This document shows positions 12,601 to 20,349 of a stretch of 64,000 nt of DNA, piece after piece. The notes beneath the pieces are model-generated. The model did not search any database, had not been told where the DNA came from, and saw only the letters and a program-made list of their open reading frames with translations. Position 1 is the stretch's first letter; each line of letters opens with the position of its first letter. A program made the position numbers and the translations under genes. The DNA is from Bimastos eiseni (taxonomy: Eukaryota > Annelida > Clitellata > Crassiclitellata > Lumbricidae): NCBI GenBank assembly GCA_959347315.1, contig OY365810.1, forward strand, positions 30,559,565-30,623,564, read 5' to 3'.

Positions 12601-14003
12601 TTTGAAGAAGTTAGTTAGTATGGAAAAAATTAAATTACTGATCATGAACTAAATGCATAATCACATATATTACATACTAGCTGGGGTACTTGGTGCCCGG
12701 GTAAAGACAGGTTTTTGGCCCTGGCGAGGAGGAAGATGGATGCCGCCCCTCTACTGGGTGTCAGAGGTGTTCCCCGAGCGAACAGCGTAGGTTACGAGTG
12801 AATAGCTGTAAAAGTGTGCAACTGCATAAATGGAGAGACAGACACATACACAGAATCTTGATATACATGTAAATAAATAGTGTTTATAGTATATACCCAT
12901 GTGACCGCTTTGTGCAAACGATACTGTATACCGGGGACATGTACGATGTGTAGCAGGTGACACAATCCTGATGAATAAGAAGGAAACTTTGCTTTTATGG
13001 GTGTGTGAGAGGTGTGTCGTATGTTTTTGGCCCTGGAGACCAGGAAGAGGGCGTCTGCGGGTTTCAGGAATCCCTCCACTGCATGTCCCAGGTGTTCCCT
13101 GAGCCAACGGCGTAGGTTTCGAGTCAATAGCTGTAAAACTGGAAATGCATCGCCAGACAGAGTGACACACAGAAAGTCTTCTTTATTTATAAGATTTATA
13201 TTGAGTTTCTAGGTTGTGAAATTATTGTACATATGGTAAGCATTTCTCAATGGAACTCGTCCTTGTGTCTCTTGAAACTGTGCAATGTGCATGTGAGTTA
13301 TGTCTTTATGTTAAATGCATTGTGCCTGGTGTTTATGCTTTGGCCTTTAACTCTAATGTCAATTTATCTGAGACTCATGAACTCGTGTCCATATAGAAAT
13401 ATGCGATTGAAACCTGCTGTCAAGAGAAATTTATTAACATGGTATATATACTTTATTTTGCATTAAGCAGAGCAGCTAACTAAAGGAAGTCTAGAACAAA
13501 ATGACCAAAGCTATTTTACCAACAGATTGGTCCCTCATAGCGTAAGCCATATGCACCCGCAATCTGACATGAGACATGGTGTCCCTTACCGACACACCAT
13601 GACCATTAACTGGACAATTAAGCTCATGTCCGTAACTGATAGTCACTGCTGTCATTTAGTGTGTACTGTTATTTACCATTGACATACCTTTAAGGAGTTC
13701 AAACGAATGTAGGAGTCCATGCCATACAAGTGCATTTTACATAGACCTCTTAGATACTTGATCGGTTGAGTCTACAATCACTACAGTTTGTTGAGTACAT
13801 TGCTGCCTTCTACAATACTTCTGTCTTTTCATGTCATATCTCAGTTGTCGCTTCACGACGGTTGGCTACATGTAATATTTCTGTACTGTTGTCATTTCAT
13901 GTTATAGTTTATGCAAGTTCTGGAAGAAGACGAATTTGCCAGGAACCACAAGCTGGCTTTCCGTCTCAACCAAGTTCGGTCTGCAATGGACAGCGAGGTC
14001 TGA
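1..14003 (+). CDS. PLXN: Plexin (semaphorin receptor), 3' part of gene, 16 exons
   Basis: Plexins are single-pass receptors for semaphorins; the cytoplasmic half is a split GTPase-activating domain for Rap/Ras-type GTPases interrupted by a Rho-GTPase-binding domain, used in axon guidance and adhesion. Joining 1-108, 639-788, 1959-2202, 2548-2699, 3160-3350, 3990-4134, 4877-5023, 6426-6585, 7106-7306, 7614-7711, 8225-8317, 8968-9137, 10218-10430, 11251-11326, 12223-12297 and 13908-14003 gives an unbroken 772-residue frame plus stop, every junction GT-AG and phase-consistent. In order: end of an IPT-like extracellular region, membrane span (about residues 108-136), juxtamembrane coiled stretch ([20 protein letters not shown]), GAP first half with the arginine pair in [17 protein letters not shown] (307-308), RBD (about 380-480), GAP second half (about 533-760) with [13 protein letters not shown]. 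The 5' half, with sema and PSI domains, lies before the window. Subclass is not certain; the GAP C-terminal part reads most like class A. Confidence 0.97.
639..788 (+). CDS. PLXN: Plexin exon 2 of window (extracellular)
   Basis: Acceptor ATCTAG, donor GTGAGT, 50 codons, phase 0 at both ends. It begins [19 protein letters not shown], which joins to the preceding TIN to give the plexin TINGKYL pattern, and includes two cysteines typical of the membrane-proximal IPT fold. Confidence 0.93.
1320..1680 (-). mobile_element. LINE 3' end (reverse-transcriptase C-terminus), in plexin intron
   Basis: Read on the minus strand, about 1599 to 1381 encodes [20 protein letters not shown], then the pattern [20 protein letters not shown] and a stop. 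That is the C-terminal R-S-RGDLxVPRT...WNSLP run of CR1/L2-type LINE reverse transcriptases. The left side holds the tail with a TATTTATAAAGCACTTT motif. The element is 5'-truncated and frame-shifted upstream. Confidence 0.75.
1677..1765. repeat. AT-rich direct repeat, 3 units
   Basis: Three copies of AAGTAAACA...ATTATATGTATAATAATTAA lie in tandem (unit about 30-34 bases), immediately at the 5' side of the truncated LINE. Confidence 0.8.
1959..2202 (+). CDS. PLXN: Plexin exon 3 of window (transmembrane)
   Basis: Acceptor TTGGCTAG, donor GTGAGC, 81 codons plus one base. It carries the membrane-proximal stretch with an N-glycosylation sequon (NNTS), a hydrophobic span of about 28 residues (from [14 protein letters not shown] to VIIC), a basic stop-transfer run (AYRRKSRES) and the juxtamembrane helix start [12 protein letters not shown]. 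The last codon is split and becomes Ala in the next exon. Confidence 0.95.
2548..2699 (+). CDS. PLXN: Plexin exon 4 of window (juxtamembrane / GAP start)
   Basis: Acceptor TTTCCAG, donor GTAAGA. It encodes [17 protein letters not shown], then [19 protein letters not shown], the conserved plexin segment leading into the GAP domain. Phase 1 in, phase 0 out. Confidence 0.95.
3160..3350 (+). CDS. PLXN: Plexin exon 5 of window (GAP first half)
   Basis: Acceptor GTTTGCAG, donor GTGAGT. It encodes [20 protein letters not shown] followed by [17 protein letters not shown], matching the plexin GAP N-terminal helices. Phase 0 in, phase 2 out; the split codon becomes Asp. Confidence 0.95.
3672..3840. 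repeat. 25-bp minisatellite in plexin intron
   Basis: About seven copies of a unit reading CATTAATACATTAGTGTATT plus ACCTT. Each unit contains an AATACATTAGTGTATT near-palindrome. Confidence 0.9.
3990..4134 (+). CDS. PLXN: Plexin exon 6 of window (catalytic arginines)
   Basis: Acceptor ACCTTAAG (pyrimidine-poor but in the right phase), donor GTGAGC. It encodes [20 protein letters not shown] with the adjacent arginines that act as GAP fingers in plexins, then [11 protein letters not shown]. Confidence 0.96.
4877..5023 (+). CDS. PLXN: Plexin exon 7 of window (GAP first half)
   Basis: Acceptor GGTCTAG, donor GTTTGT, 49 codons, phase 0 at both ends. It encodes [20 protein letters not shown] and [18 protein letters not shown], among the most conserved plexin motifs, then enters the RBD. 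Confidence 0.96.
5330..5425 (+). mobile_element. LINE 3' tail fragment
   Basis: It ends in GGTGCTATATAAATCCTCC followed by an A/T-rich AATTAAATAAA run, the same terminal motif seen at 10866, 40578, 44597 and 61816. Coding remnants are not readable. Confidence 0.45.
5917..6150 (+). mobile_element. tRNA-derived SINE in plexin intron
   Basis: The head resembles a tRNA gene: A-box-like GGTCAATTGGTTAGGGC and a near-perfect B box in GCGGGTTCGACCC. The body contains ACCCTGAGCAAGTCC...AATTGCTC, close to the central V-type domain of animal SINEs. The tail is a short TTGTA repeat. A minus-strand LINE-like tail (TTTATATAGCACC) follows near 6228. Confidence 0.8.
6426..6585 (+). CDS. PLXN: Plexin exon 8 of window (Rho-GTPase-binding domain)
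   Basis: Acceptor GCCACAG, donor GTAACG. It encodes [28 protein letters not shown] and an RPNKDDVEL tail, the ubiquitin-like RBD of plexins. Phase 0 in, phase 1 out. Confidence 0.95.
6635..6712. repeat. (TA)n / (CA)n microsatellite
   Basis: Alternating TA with short TG and CA interruptions, just downstream of plexin exon 8. Confidence 0.9.
7106..7306 (+). CDS. PLXN: Plexin exon 9 of window (RBD second part)
   Basis: Acceptor TTGAAG (weak polypyrimidine tract), donor GTAAGT. It encodes [39 protein letters not shown] and PKK, closing the RBD. The split codon at the start gives Glu, completing the family LEWR motif. Confidence 0.94.
7614..7711 (+). CDS. PLXN: Plexin exon 10 of window (variable linker)
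   Basis: Acceptor CTGTTGCAG, donor GTAAGT. It encodes a Ser/Asn-rich linker that is poorly conserved among plexins and ends SRYYHL, matching the family WHLVK run completed by the next exon. Confidence 0.9.
7795..8065 (+). mobile_element. SINE family A, copy 1, with (ATT)n tail
   Basis: tRNA-like head with B box AGTTCGATTCCC, a body containing TGGCTGCC, AACAGTTAAATTCGACTCCT and GTAATAACTTGTCA, and an ATTATTATT tail. Its body matches 41449-41721 and, reversed, 42168-42312. It lies in a plexin intron. Confidence 0.75.
8225..8317 (+). CDS. PLXN: Plexin exon 11 of window (GAP second half)
   Basis: Acceptor GTGCCAG, donor GTAAGA, 31 codons, phase 0. It encodes [18 protein letters not shown] and [13 protein letters not shown], near-identical to the start of the C-terminal GAP half in other plexins. 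Confidence 0.96.
8523..8933. mobile_element. hAT-like non-autonomous element in plexin intron 11
   Basis: Terminal inverted repeats begin TAGGGATGAACCA and end TGGTTCATCCCTA; the homology extends inward to an AATTT(T)CTTG run. Inside are short CCGAGTCCGA repeats. The 8-base flanks GATTCAAT and GACTGAGT agree at only 5 of 8 positions, so the superfamily rests on the termini. Confidence 0.6.
8968..9137 (+). CDS. PLXN: Plexin exon 12 of window (GAP second half)
   Basis: Acceptor TTCTTTAG, donor GTGGGC. It encodes [36 protein letters not shown] and [11 protein letters not shown]. Phase 0 in, phase 2 out. A tandem repeat starts about 30 bases beyond the donor. Confidence 0.96.
9169..9417. repeat. 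28-bp minisatellite beside a plexin splice donor
   Basis: Nine copies of GGCATAAGCTACATGGCTGA followed by C and an A-rich run of variable length. The array starts 32 bases after the donor of exon 12. Confidence 0.95.
10218..10430 (+). CDS. PLXN: Plexin exon 13 of window (GAP second half)
   Basis: Acceptor GTTGCAG, donor GTTTGC. It encodes [31 protein letters not shown] and [17 protein letters not shown], the signature block of the plexin C-terminal GAP segment. Confidence 0.97.
10490..10915 (+). mobile_element. LINE 3' end remnant in plexin intron
   Basis: Around 10750-10790 the sequence reads [17 protein letters not shown], the WNxLP motif of LINE reverse-transcriptase C-termini. It ends in AGAGGTGCTATTTAAATCC and an AATGAATGAA tail. 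Several frameshifts; no intact frame. Confidence 0.6.
11251..11326 (+). CDS. PLXN: Plexin exon 14 of window
   Basis: Acceptor ATTACAG, donor GTAGGC. It encodes [20 protein letters not shown] and EESK, matching the family ISDQDMNAxLAEES motif. Confidence 0.95.
12223..12297 (+). CDS. PLXN: Plexin exon 15 of window
   Basis: Acceptor TTTTAG, donor GTATGT, 25 codons, phase 0. It encodes [20 protein letters not shown], as expected just before the plexin C-terminus. Confidence 0.94.
12665..13200 (+). repeat. Direct duplicate of an about 150-bp dispersed repeat
   Basis: Two diverged copies start GTTTTTGGCCCTGG at 12711 and 13023 and share GGTGTTCCC(C/T)GAGC, AACGGCGTAGGTT and GAGT(G/C)AATAGCTGTAAAA. 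The left side, CTAGCTGGGGTACTTGGTGC, resembles the common 3' region of invertebrate RTE-type elements (inference). It sits in the last plexin intron. Confidence 0.65.
13908..14003 (+). CDS. PLXN: Plexin terminal coding exon and stop
   Basis: Acceptor GTTATAG. It encodes [19 protein letters not shown], then RSAMDSEV and TGA at 14001-14003. Vertebrate plexins end in a comparable short K/R-L-x-Q-V helix. The C-terminal SEV is not a strong PDZ ligand. Confidence 0.95.
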   Translation, partial: FMQVLEEDEFARNHKLAFRLNQVRSAMDSEV

Positions 14004-15050
14004 CGACGTGGCCATTCCTCCCGTTCTGATTATTCACAACACTGGAATAACAGGCATGAATGCAGTGGTGCCCTCCTCCTCTGTTAACGGCCACTGGCAG
14101 TGGACATATTTCCAGCAATAAGAACTGCGTGAACAATTTCATTGGAGCACAAGATCAGATTTGTTGCTTTCTTGGCAAGCTGGCCTCTTGCGCTTTGACG
14201 TCTGCTGTCATCCGGCTGTGGTATTTTACTGTGCCAAGGTATGACTGGCACCTTTAAGTGCCATTTTGTGCCTAAGATTCGAGTGCCAAACGAGGCAATC
14301 AAAATTTGCTGATGTTTTTGGTGTATCTATATAGTTGCATGAACTATGGTTGGATCGCGCTTACGTTATGATGTGCTGCGGTTGTTGTGATGTCACAGCT
14401 GACTTAAGGTCAGTAATGTAATGTAAGCAACCGTTTATACCATGTACTTTCAGGACATCTACTCAGATGAAAAAGGAGATGATGTATTGTCGTTGAATAT
14501 ATATCCAGACCTACATTTGCCTACGTCGTATTACGGCCGCCTGCGCAAATATTTGCAGACTGTTTGTCCGTGTTGTGCGCATGATTTGTTCGTGTGGTGT
14601 TTGATTGGTTGATCGTTGGACAGATTGTAATGTGAGCAAAAATCTTGAGCTTTGCTTGTGAACAACGATTCTTACTGCCTCTGCTTTGTTAGTTTTTGAA
14701 CAATGAGCTGAAACTGACTGTAGAAATGTCTGTGAAATAAAAATTAGGCGATTCTGAATGCATTTACGCGTTATGTCTAATTTGAGTCCCATTTTGCTAA
14801 GATTTGTTGTGAAATGTGCAGCGCTACAGCAAAAATTTCGTATTGCGTTATGGCCTGTGTGTACAGATGTATTATAATTTTAGCTTATGCTTATGTGAAT
14901 TTTTCTGCAGTCTGGTTCAGAATCAAGAATCTAGTAGTGTTTATGCAAATCTGAAAAAAGTTGTAAGAACTGATTTAGCACTTTTTATTATTAACAGGAG
15001 TGCATGATATTCTAAAAAAGTCGACTATTGTATTCTGTGTTTTGAATAAA
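14004..15050 (+). other. Plexin 3' UTR with candidate poly(A) signals
   Basis: There is no coding sequence after the stop. AATAAA occurs at 14736-14741 and 15045-15050, both suitable as poly(A) signals; another is at 15857-15862. The 3' end is inferred. Nothing else recognisable. Confidence 0.5.
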
Positions 15051-16201
15051 TATTTTAAGTATGAATCAAAATTGATTGTTTAGCCCTTTTAAAATGAGAA
15101 TGTACTGTACTAAGATGTATTGGAAACAAATGCAGCTCATCATTTAAGGATTATATGACACAGATATATCTCTCAGGGTTACAAGTGTTATATTTGGTTA
15201 TCATTTCATTCACGGCCATGTTCTGACGTTATCCAAGGTGTGCTATGGTCGGGCAATAATGAAACGAAATAGCAATACGGCCAATGTGAAAGGTTGTCAG
15301 AAGAGAGATTAGATTTGTTGTAAGAAATTATATTAGTAGTAACTTTCACAGGAAAGTGTTATCTAGGATTACAGATAATGCAAAAGATTGCTCATTGAAT
15401 TTGAGATTTGTTGTGAAAATGTTTACTCTTGAAAGTTACAAGGTCTCTATTTCGAGTGTTTTGTCGTCATGAGATTTGTAGAAGTAGGACCACACACAGT
15501 TCATCACAAGATTCATAATGCTAGTCATGGCTCCGGAAAGTCATGAGATGTGTGAAACCGTTCCCTCTAGATCGAGATGAGGTTTGCTCTAGTCAATTCT
15601 CTGTTTTTGTAAAGTTTGCGTTGTGCCTATGAAAACTTTTGCTGATTAATTAATCTTTTTAGATGAGCTTTTTTGTCATTACCAGACTGGACATCAAACT
15701 AGGCATCATTTCTGATGGACAGCATTGTTCAGTTCCAATCATTGTTTACAATTATGTCAAGATTTCTTTCTGTGCATTTGCTAAGTCTTTATTTCTTACT
15801 TTAACCTATCACTTAATTCATACTTTTGCATTGTAGTGGCCTCTGTTTTTAATAATAATAAATTTGGGATTTTATATTTGAGTATACTGTAATGAACTTC
15901 TGAAACCTGCTGTGCTCTAGTAGCAATTCAATGCTTTTGCTTAATTGGACAATGTTTTCCAAATTTATTTTGGCTGATTTGTGTGTAGGTATTTTGACCT
16001 GGGTATTATAGGCATAGTACTACGGCATTGCATTTGTGTTTGCTGTATTCCACTTTCTGTATAGTGTGAAGAATATTGAGAACAGCCGAATCTTTGCTTT
16101 GTACCATATTATATAAAAGTCATCTGTAATATATTAAAACTTGTAATAAACGACCATCTCGACTGAATCTGATTTTCTATAAGTGTTACTGAGAGATGAG
16201 A

Positions 16202-16359
16202 CAGGGCGTCCAGATAGGGGCAGGTGGGTCCAAAGGCAAATGCCTCCAATTTCAGGTAGGGAGGGATGGTTTTGAGTCTTAGGGGAGGTATACCTTGCCT
16301 TCCTGACACATGGAACTAGAGGGGATAGCCTCTATCACTCTAAGGGATTGACAGCCCGG
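16202..16359. mobile_element. 158-bp hAT MITE, copy 1
   Basis: Starts CAGGGCGTCCAGAT, ends ATTGACAGCCCGG. Flanks AGATGAGA (16194-16201) and GGATGAGA (16360-16367) agree at 7 of 8 bases. The copy at 56886 has the same length and shares GGCAAATGCCTCCAATTTCA. Confidence 0.85.
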
Positions 16360-16657
16360 GGATGAGACGATCCTTACAGTAGTCTTTTACCACACGTTGG
16401 GTATCCATGTGAAATTGAACGGAGGGTGACGACGGAGGGTAATGAGGAGTGGCTTCCAAGCCAGAATTCGAACCAAAGACATTAGGACTTGGGGTCTATC
16501 TGAAGCGATTTTACCATAGGAATATTGAGATAATCTAGGAATATTGAGGTTTCCAGCACTATTTGTTCTCTGCTATGTCCAGACAGAACCTTTAAGCATA
16601 ATTGTGATCTTCATTTATCAGTTTTCGAATCTTACTTACAGGTCAAAGGTTGAGGCC

Positions 16658-16773
16658 CATGGGTGGCGATCCCGGGAGACTCAAGGGTACAAGTTCCCTC
16701 CCCCACACCTTTTATAGATAAGGAATACGTTATTGATTGTCTGCCCACCTCTCAAACGAGATCGCCGCATCTG
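16658..16773. mobile_element. hAT MITE (GGTGGCGATC family), copy 1
   Basis: Left end CATGGGTGGCGATCCC, right end GAGATCGCCGCATCTG. Flanks TTGAGGCC (16650-16657) and CTGAGGCC (16774-16781) agree at 7 of 8 bases. Related to 38463-38606. Confidence 0.82.
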
Positions 16774-17994
16774 CTGAGGCCGTATCTCGGCCGTTTCTAG
16801 AAGTTCTATTACGAGTGCATAGTTCTCAAACGTTGACATGAATTTGGCAACACACAGCTGTTCAATATTATGGAATCGGCAGACAGGTGACGTACGAACT
16901 GAGTGTGTTCACAGCACGGTCATCTATGACAAGATCGACTGTCTTGAAATGATCTGAGAGCCGTCAGATTAATTAAATAATTAGATAATTAAAAGCATCA
17001 TCCATCAGTTCTGTGATTTTTCGTGTCCCACAGTACAAGAGTTCCTGCTGTTCATCCGCTATACTCCTGCACTTGTAAGTTATTGCCAACATGAGTATTG
17101 AGTAGACTAATCCACCCTAGTGTTGATGCTGCTGAACTCTTTTACTCTGCGTCTCTGGCTAAATGAGTTCACTATCAAGAGATTGCCCTCATAGAGGATA
17201 TCAGTCTATGCACCTCGATTTTTAACCCAGACAAATACCCGGTCATCTGGTTTAATTAACCGTTCCCGTAAGCTCCTGTGTTGCACCGATCTCTTGATCT
17301 CTAAATCCTCTTTGCTTTTCCGACCACCTGTTCGGGAACTTGGAATCATGATTGAATCAGGCTTTCTGTTGTTTCAAATTCAAGAGCATGCTTGTTTCGT
17401 CTTAGATGGAATAATAGATTCAACAGCTTCGATGATAGGCCTACTCTGGATTCAGAATACGTGATAGGCCTACATGTTGCTGAAATCACATTCAGTCTTA
17501 TACATGCGTCGAATTTTATCCAGACCCATACGCATTGTGGCAGTTGGCGAACGAATGATATAAAGCTAGCATAGGCCTATACATACCTTACAGGCCAGCG
17601 GTCATCGTACGAGGCTAGCCTATGATTAAAGCAAAGATGATTAAAGAAGTTGCATCGACTTCGCAATTGGCGTTTAAGAAATGTGGATTTAATATAAATG
17701 TATATTTCTAAGCGCCACACAAAAAACGAGTGGCATAGTTTCCATAGATTGCCATGGAGATCAGCCTTAAAAGATGGCGTCTACGACTCTAACATCTATG
17801 ACGGTACTATATATATAAAGTCCGTAAGAGCATGGGTGTTTGAAAGGTTTTGATGCTAGTTGATTGGCGAGAAAGAGTGCACCTCAGAAAAATTGAGCTT
17901 GGCCTTTCTATTTTCAAGTATCAGGGAATAGACAGGGATACGTACTACGTAGAGGTAACGAAAACGTATTCTTATAATCTTTGTCGGATCGAGC

Positions 17995-18004
17995 TATATA
18001 AAAG
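17995..18004 (+). promoter_or_regulatory. Candidate TATA box for Kv4
   Basis: TATATAAAAG followed by a CpG-rich stretch (GTTGCGCGGAGAACGC). It lies 1.2 kb before the Kv4 start codon, in the only CpG-rich block between the two genes (about 17700-18400). A second TATA-like run (TATATATATAAAG) is near 17809. A transcription start about 30 bases downstream is inference. Confidence 0.4.
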
Positions 18005-19240
18005 TTGCGCGGAGAACGCTAAACCATAGATAATATATTTTATGCGCGCCAGAAAAGCTGAGAAAACGTCAATACGCCTCTGCTTCTAATAACCGTAGTC
18101 TATGCCCAGGCTTTACCACCCGCGAATCACAGGCAGTGCCTCCTGGCGACCCAATATTTCTGTGTCGTCGATGTCGGTGTAGTGTGTTAGATTTGTTGTT
18201 GTGTGCTATTTTGGGTCTGCTTTAAATGATCTCTAACGATACATGAGACCAAATTTCGTGCGTAGTTGTCAACAGCATTTGTCGACTGGAGTCTGCGACA
18301 AAAAATCGGGCATTATGTCGGATTGTGACTGACGACAGACGACATGAGTGGCGTCCGTCGAGCGACCGGATTACTCTGAGTCGCATCGCCATCAGTTGTT
18401 TCCCCATCCTCTTTGGTCAGTCATGTTTGTTTTCTTAGATATTTTAGCATTAATCAAGAAACTTTCATGTTTTTTAACTCTTAATTTTGAAGGTTTGCGT
18501 GGGACTAAAAAGAATTCTGTTTGTAGTTGAAAACGTTTCAGTCGCATGGACATGTCGTGTATAATTTGCTGGACCATAAATTATCAGTTATAATATCGAC
18601 GGGCCTAGTTCCAGTTCCTAGCCCCAGTTTTAAAAAGATACACTTAGTTAGACGGAAAGATTGAATGCATTTGGTCCCATATGCGGGCAGACCTTCTGAA
18701 ACTCGTAATTGTATTTTCAAACTTCTACATCGCCACTCGAAACCCAGGTACCAACTTACAAGCAGCCGAAACTTGAAGAGTTTGAAAATAACGAATAGAA
18801 GCAGTGTAGTGCTGGTATATCACTTCTCATTTATATGGCAGATATGGGTTATAGCAGTAAGTGAGAGCTTGATTTGTATTTGTTAGTTTAGTTTTAGGCC
18901 TTCCTGTTTTTTAAGTTTAGTCATTGCATCCTTGGATTATCTGATCTGTTATGTGTGCTATATTCAATGGCATGTATAATGTAGGATAATTTGCATTAAA
19001 GGATTTGATGATCAGTGTTAGTACCTTGGTAATGTGAGGTTTTCTGTTGCAATTAGGTATAACACTTTCTCAAGTAGTAGAACTGATTTGAACCATATCA
19101 AGTAGCACTGGTGAAACAATTCAATTATGTCATTGAGTCATAATTTAAATAAAGTGACTTTTGCATTTGCAGTTCAAATATGTTTTCAGATATCATATCT
19201 GTGTATATTTTAGCTTTGATCTGTGCCAGCTTACTCCAGA

Positions 19241-20349
19241 ATGGCATCAGTAACTGCCTGGCTGCCATTTGCACGTGCAGCGGCAATAGGATGGGTACCA
19301 CTGGCGATGAGTCCCATGCCGGCACATCCATTGCCCAAGGGAAAAACTCATGCTGACGAGAAGCTAAAAATCAATGTCAGTGGCCAGCAGTTCGAGACAT
19401 GGCGAAATACGCTCGAAAAGTACCCCGATACATTGCTTGGCTCAAACGAGAAGGATTTCTTCTATGACGAAGAGGTCAAGGAGTACTTTTTTGACCGAGA
19501 CCCCGACATTTTCCGCTACGTGCTCAACTACTACCGCACGGGAAAGCTGCACTTTCCGAAATATGCATGCATAATGGAGTTTGATGAGGAGCTGTCATTC
19601 TTTGGAATAATGCCAGACATGATCAGTGAATGCTGCTTCGAGGAATACAAAGATCGTAAGAGAGAGAACGGTGAGCGACAGGTGGAAGATCGAGATCCCG
19701 AAGAGATGGACGTTCACGATACCAGCCAAACGCTGAAAGAGAAGATGTGGCGGGCATTCGAAAATCCGCACACGGGAACTGTAGCACTGGTCTTCTACTA
19801 CGTAACTGGTTTCTTCATTGCAGTTTCAGTGCTTGCGAATGTTATCGAAACGATCCCGTGCGGTACAATTCCGGGCACGGACCAAAACCCGTCGTGCGGG
19901 GAACGTTACGAGGTGGCGTTCTTCTGCCTCGACACAGCGTGCGTCATGATTTTCACAGCAGAGTACCTCCTTAGGCTCTTGGTTGCTCCAAACCGGTGTA
20001 AGTTTATGGCCAGTGTGATGAGCATTATAGATGTCGTTGCCATAATGCCCTACTACATTGGACTTGGTATTACAGACAATAAGGCTGTGAGCGGTGCTTT
20101 CGTGACGCTTCGGGTCTTTAGGGTGTTCAGAATCTTCAAGTTCTCTCGACATTCTGAAGGTCTTCGGATCCTCGGCTACACGCTGAAGAGTTGTGCTAGT
20201 GAACTAGGCTTTCTGCTGTTCTCGCTGACGATGGCCATTATTATATTTGCCACTGTGATGTTTTATGCGGAAAAAAATGTCGTAACGACAAAGTTCAAAA
20301 GCATTCCAGAGGCATTCTGGTATACGATCGTTACCATGACAACATTGGG
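19241..20349 (+). CDS. Shal/KCND: Kv4 coding exon 1 (T1 domain through S5 and most of pore)
   Basis: 369 codons plus two bases, from ATG to the first two bases of the filter glycine codon, donor GTAAGA. It contains the T1 tetramerisation domain, S1-S5 and the pore helix [14 protein letters not shown]. One large first exon ending inside the filter is the known layout of Kv4 genes. Confidence 0.97.

Larger units (their letters stand above)
15051..17940. other. Plexin-Kv4 intergenic region
   Basis: Apart from the two MITEs and poly(A)-like motifs I see no gene. From about 17700 the CpG content rises towards the proposed Kv4 promoter. Confidence 0.6.
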
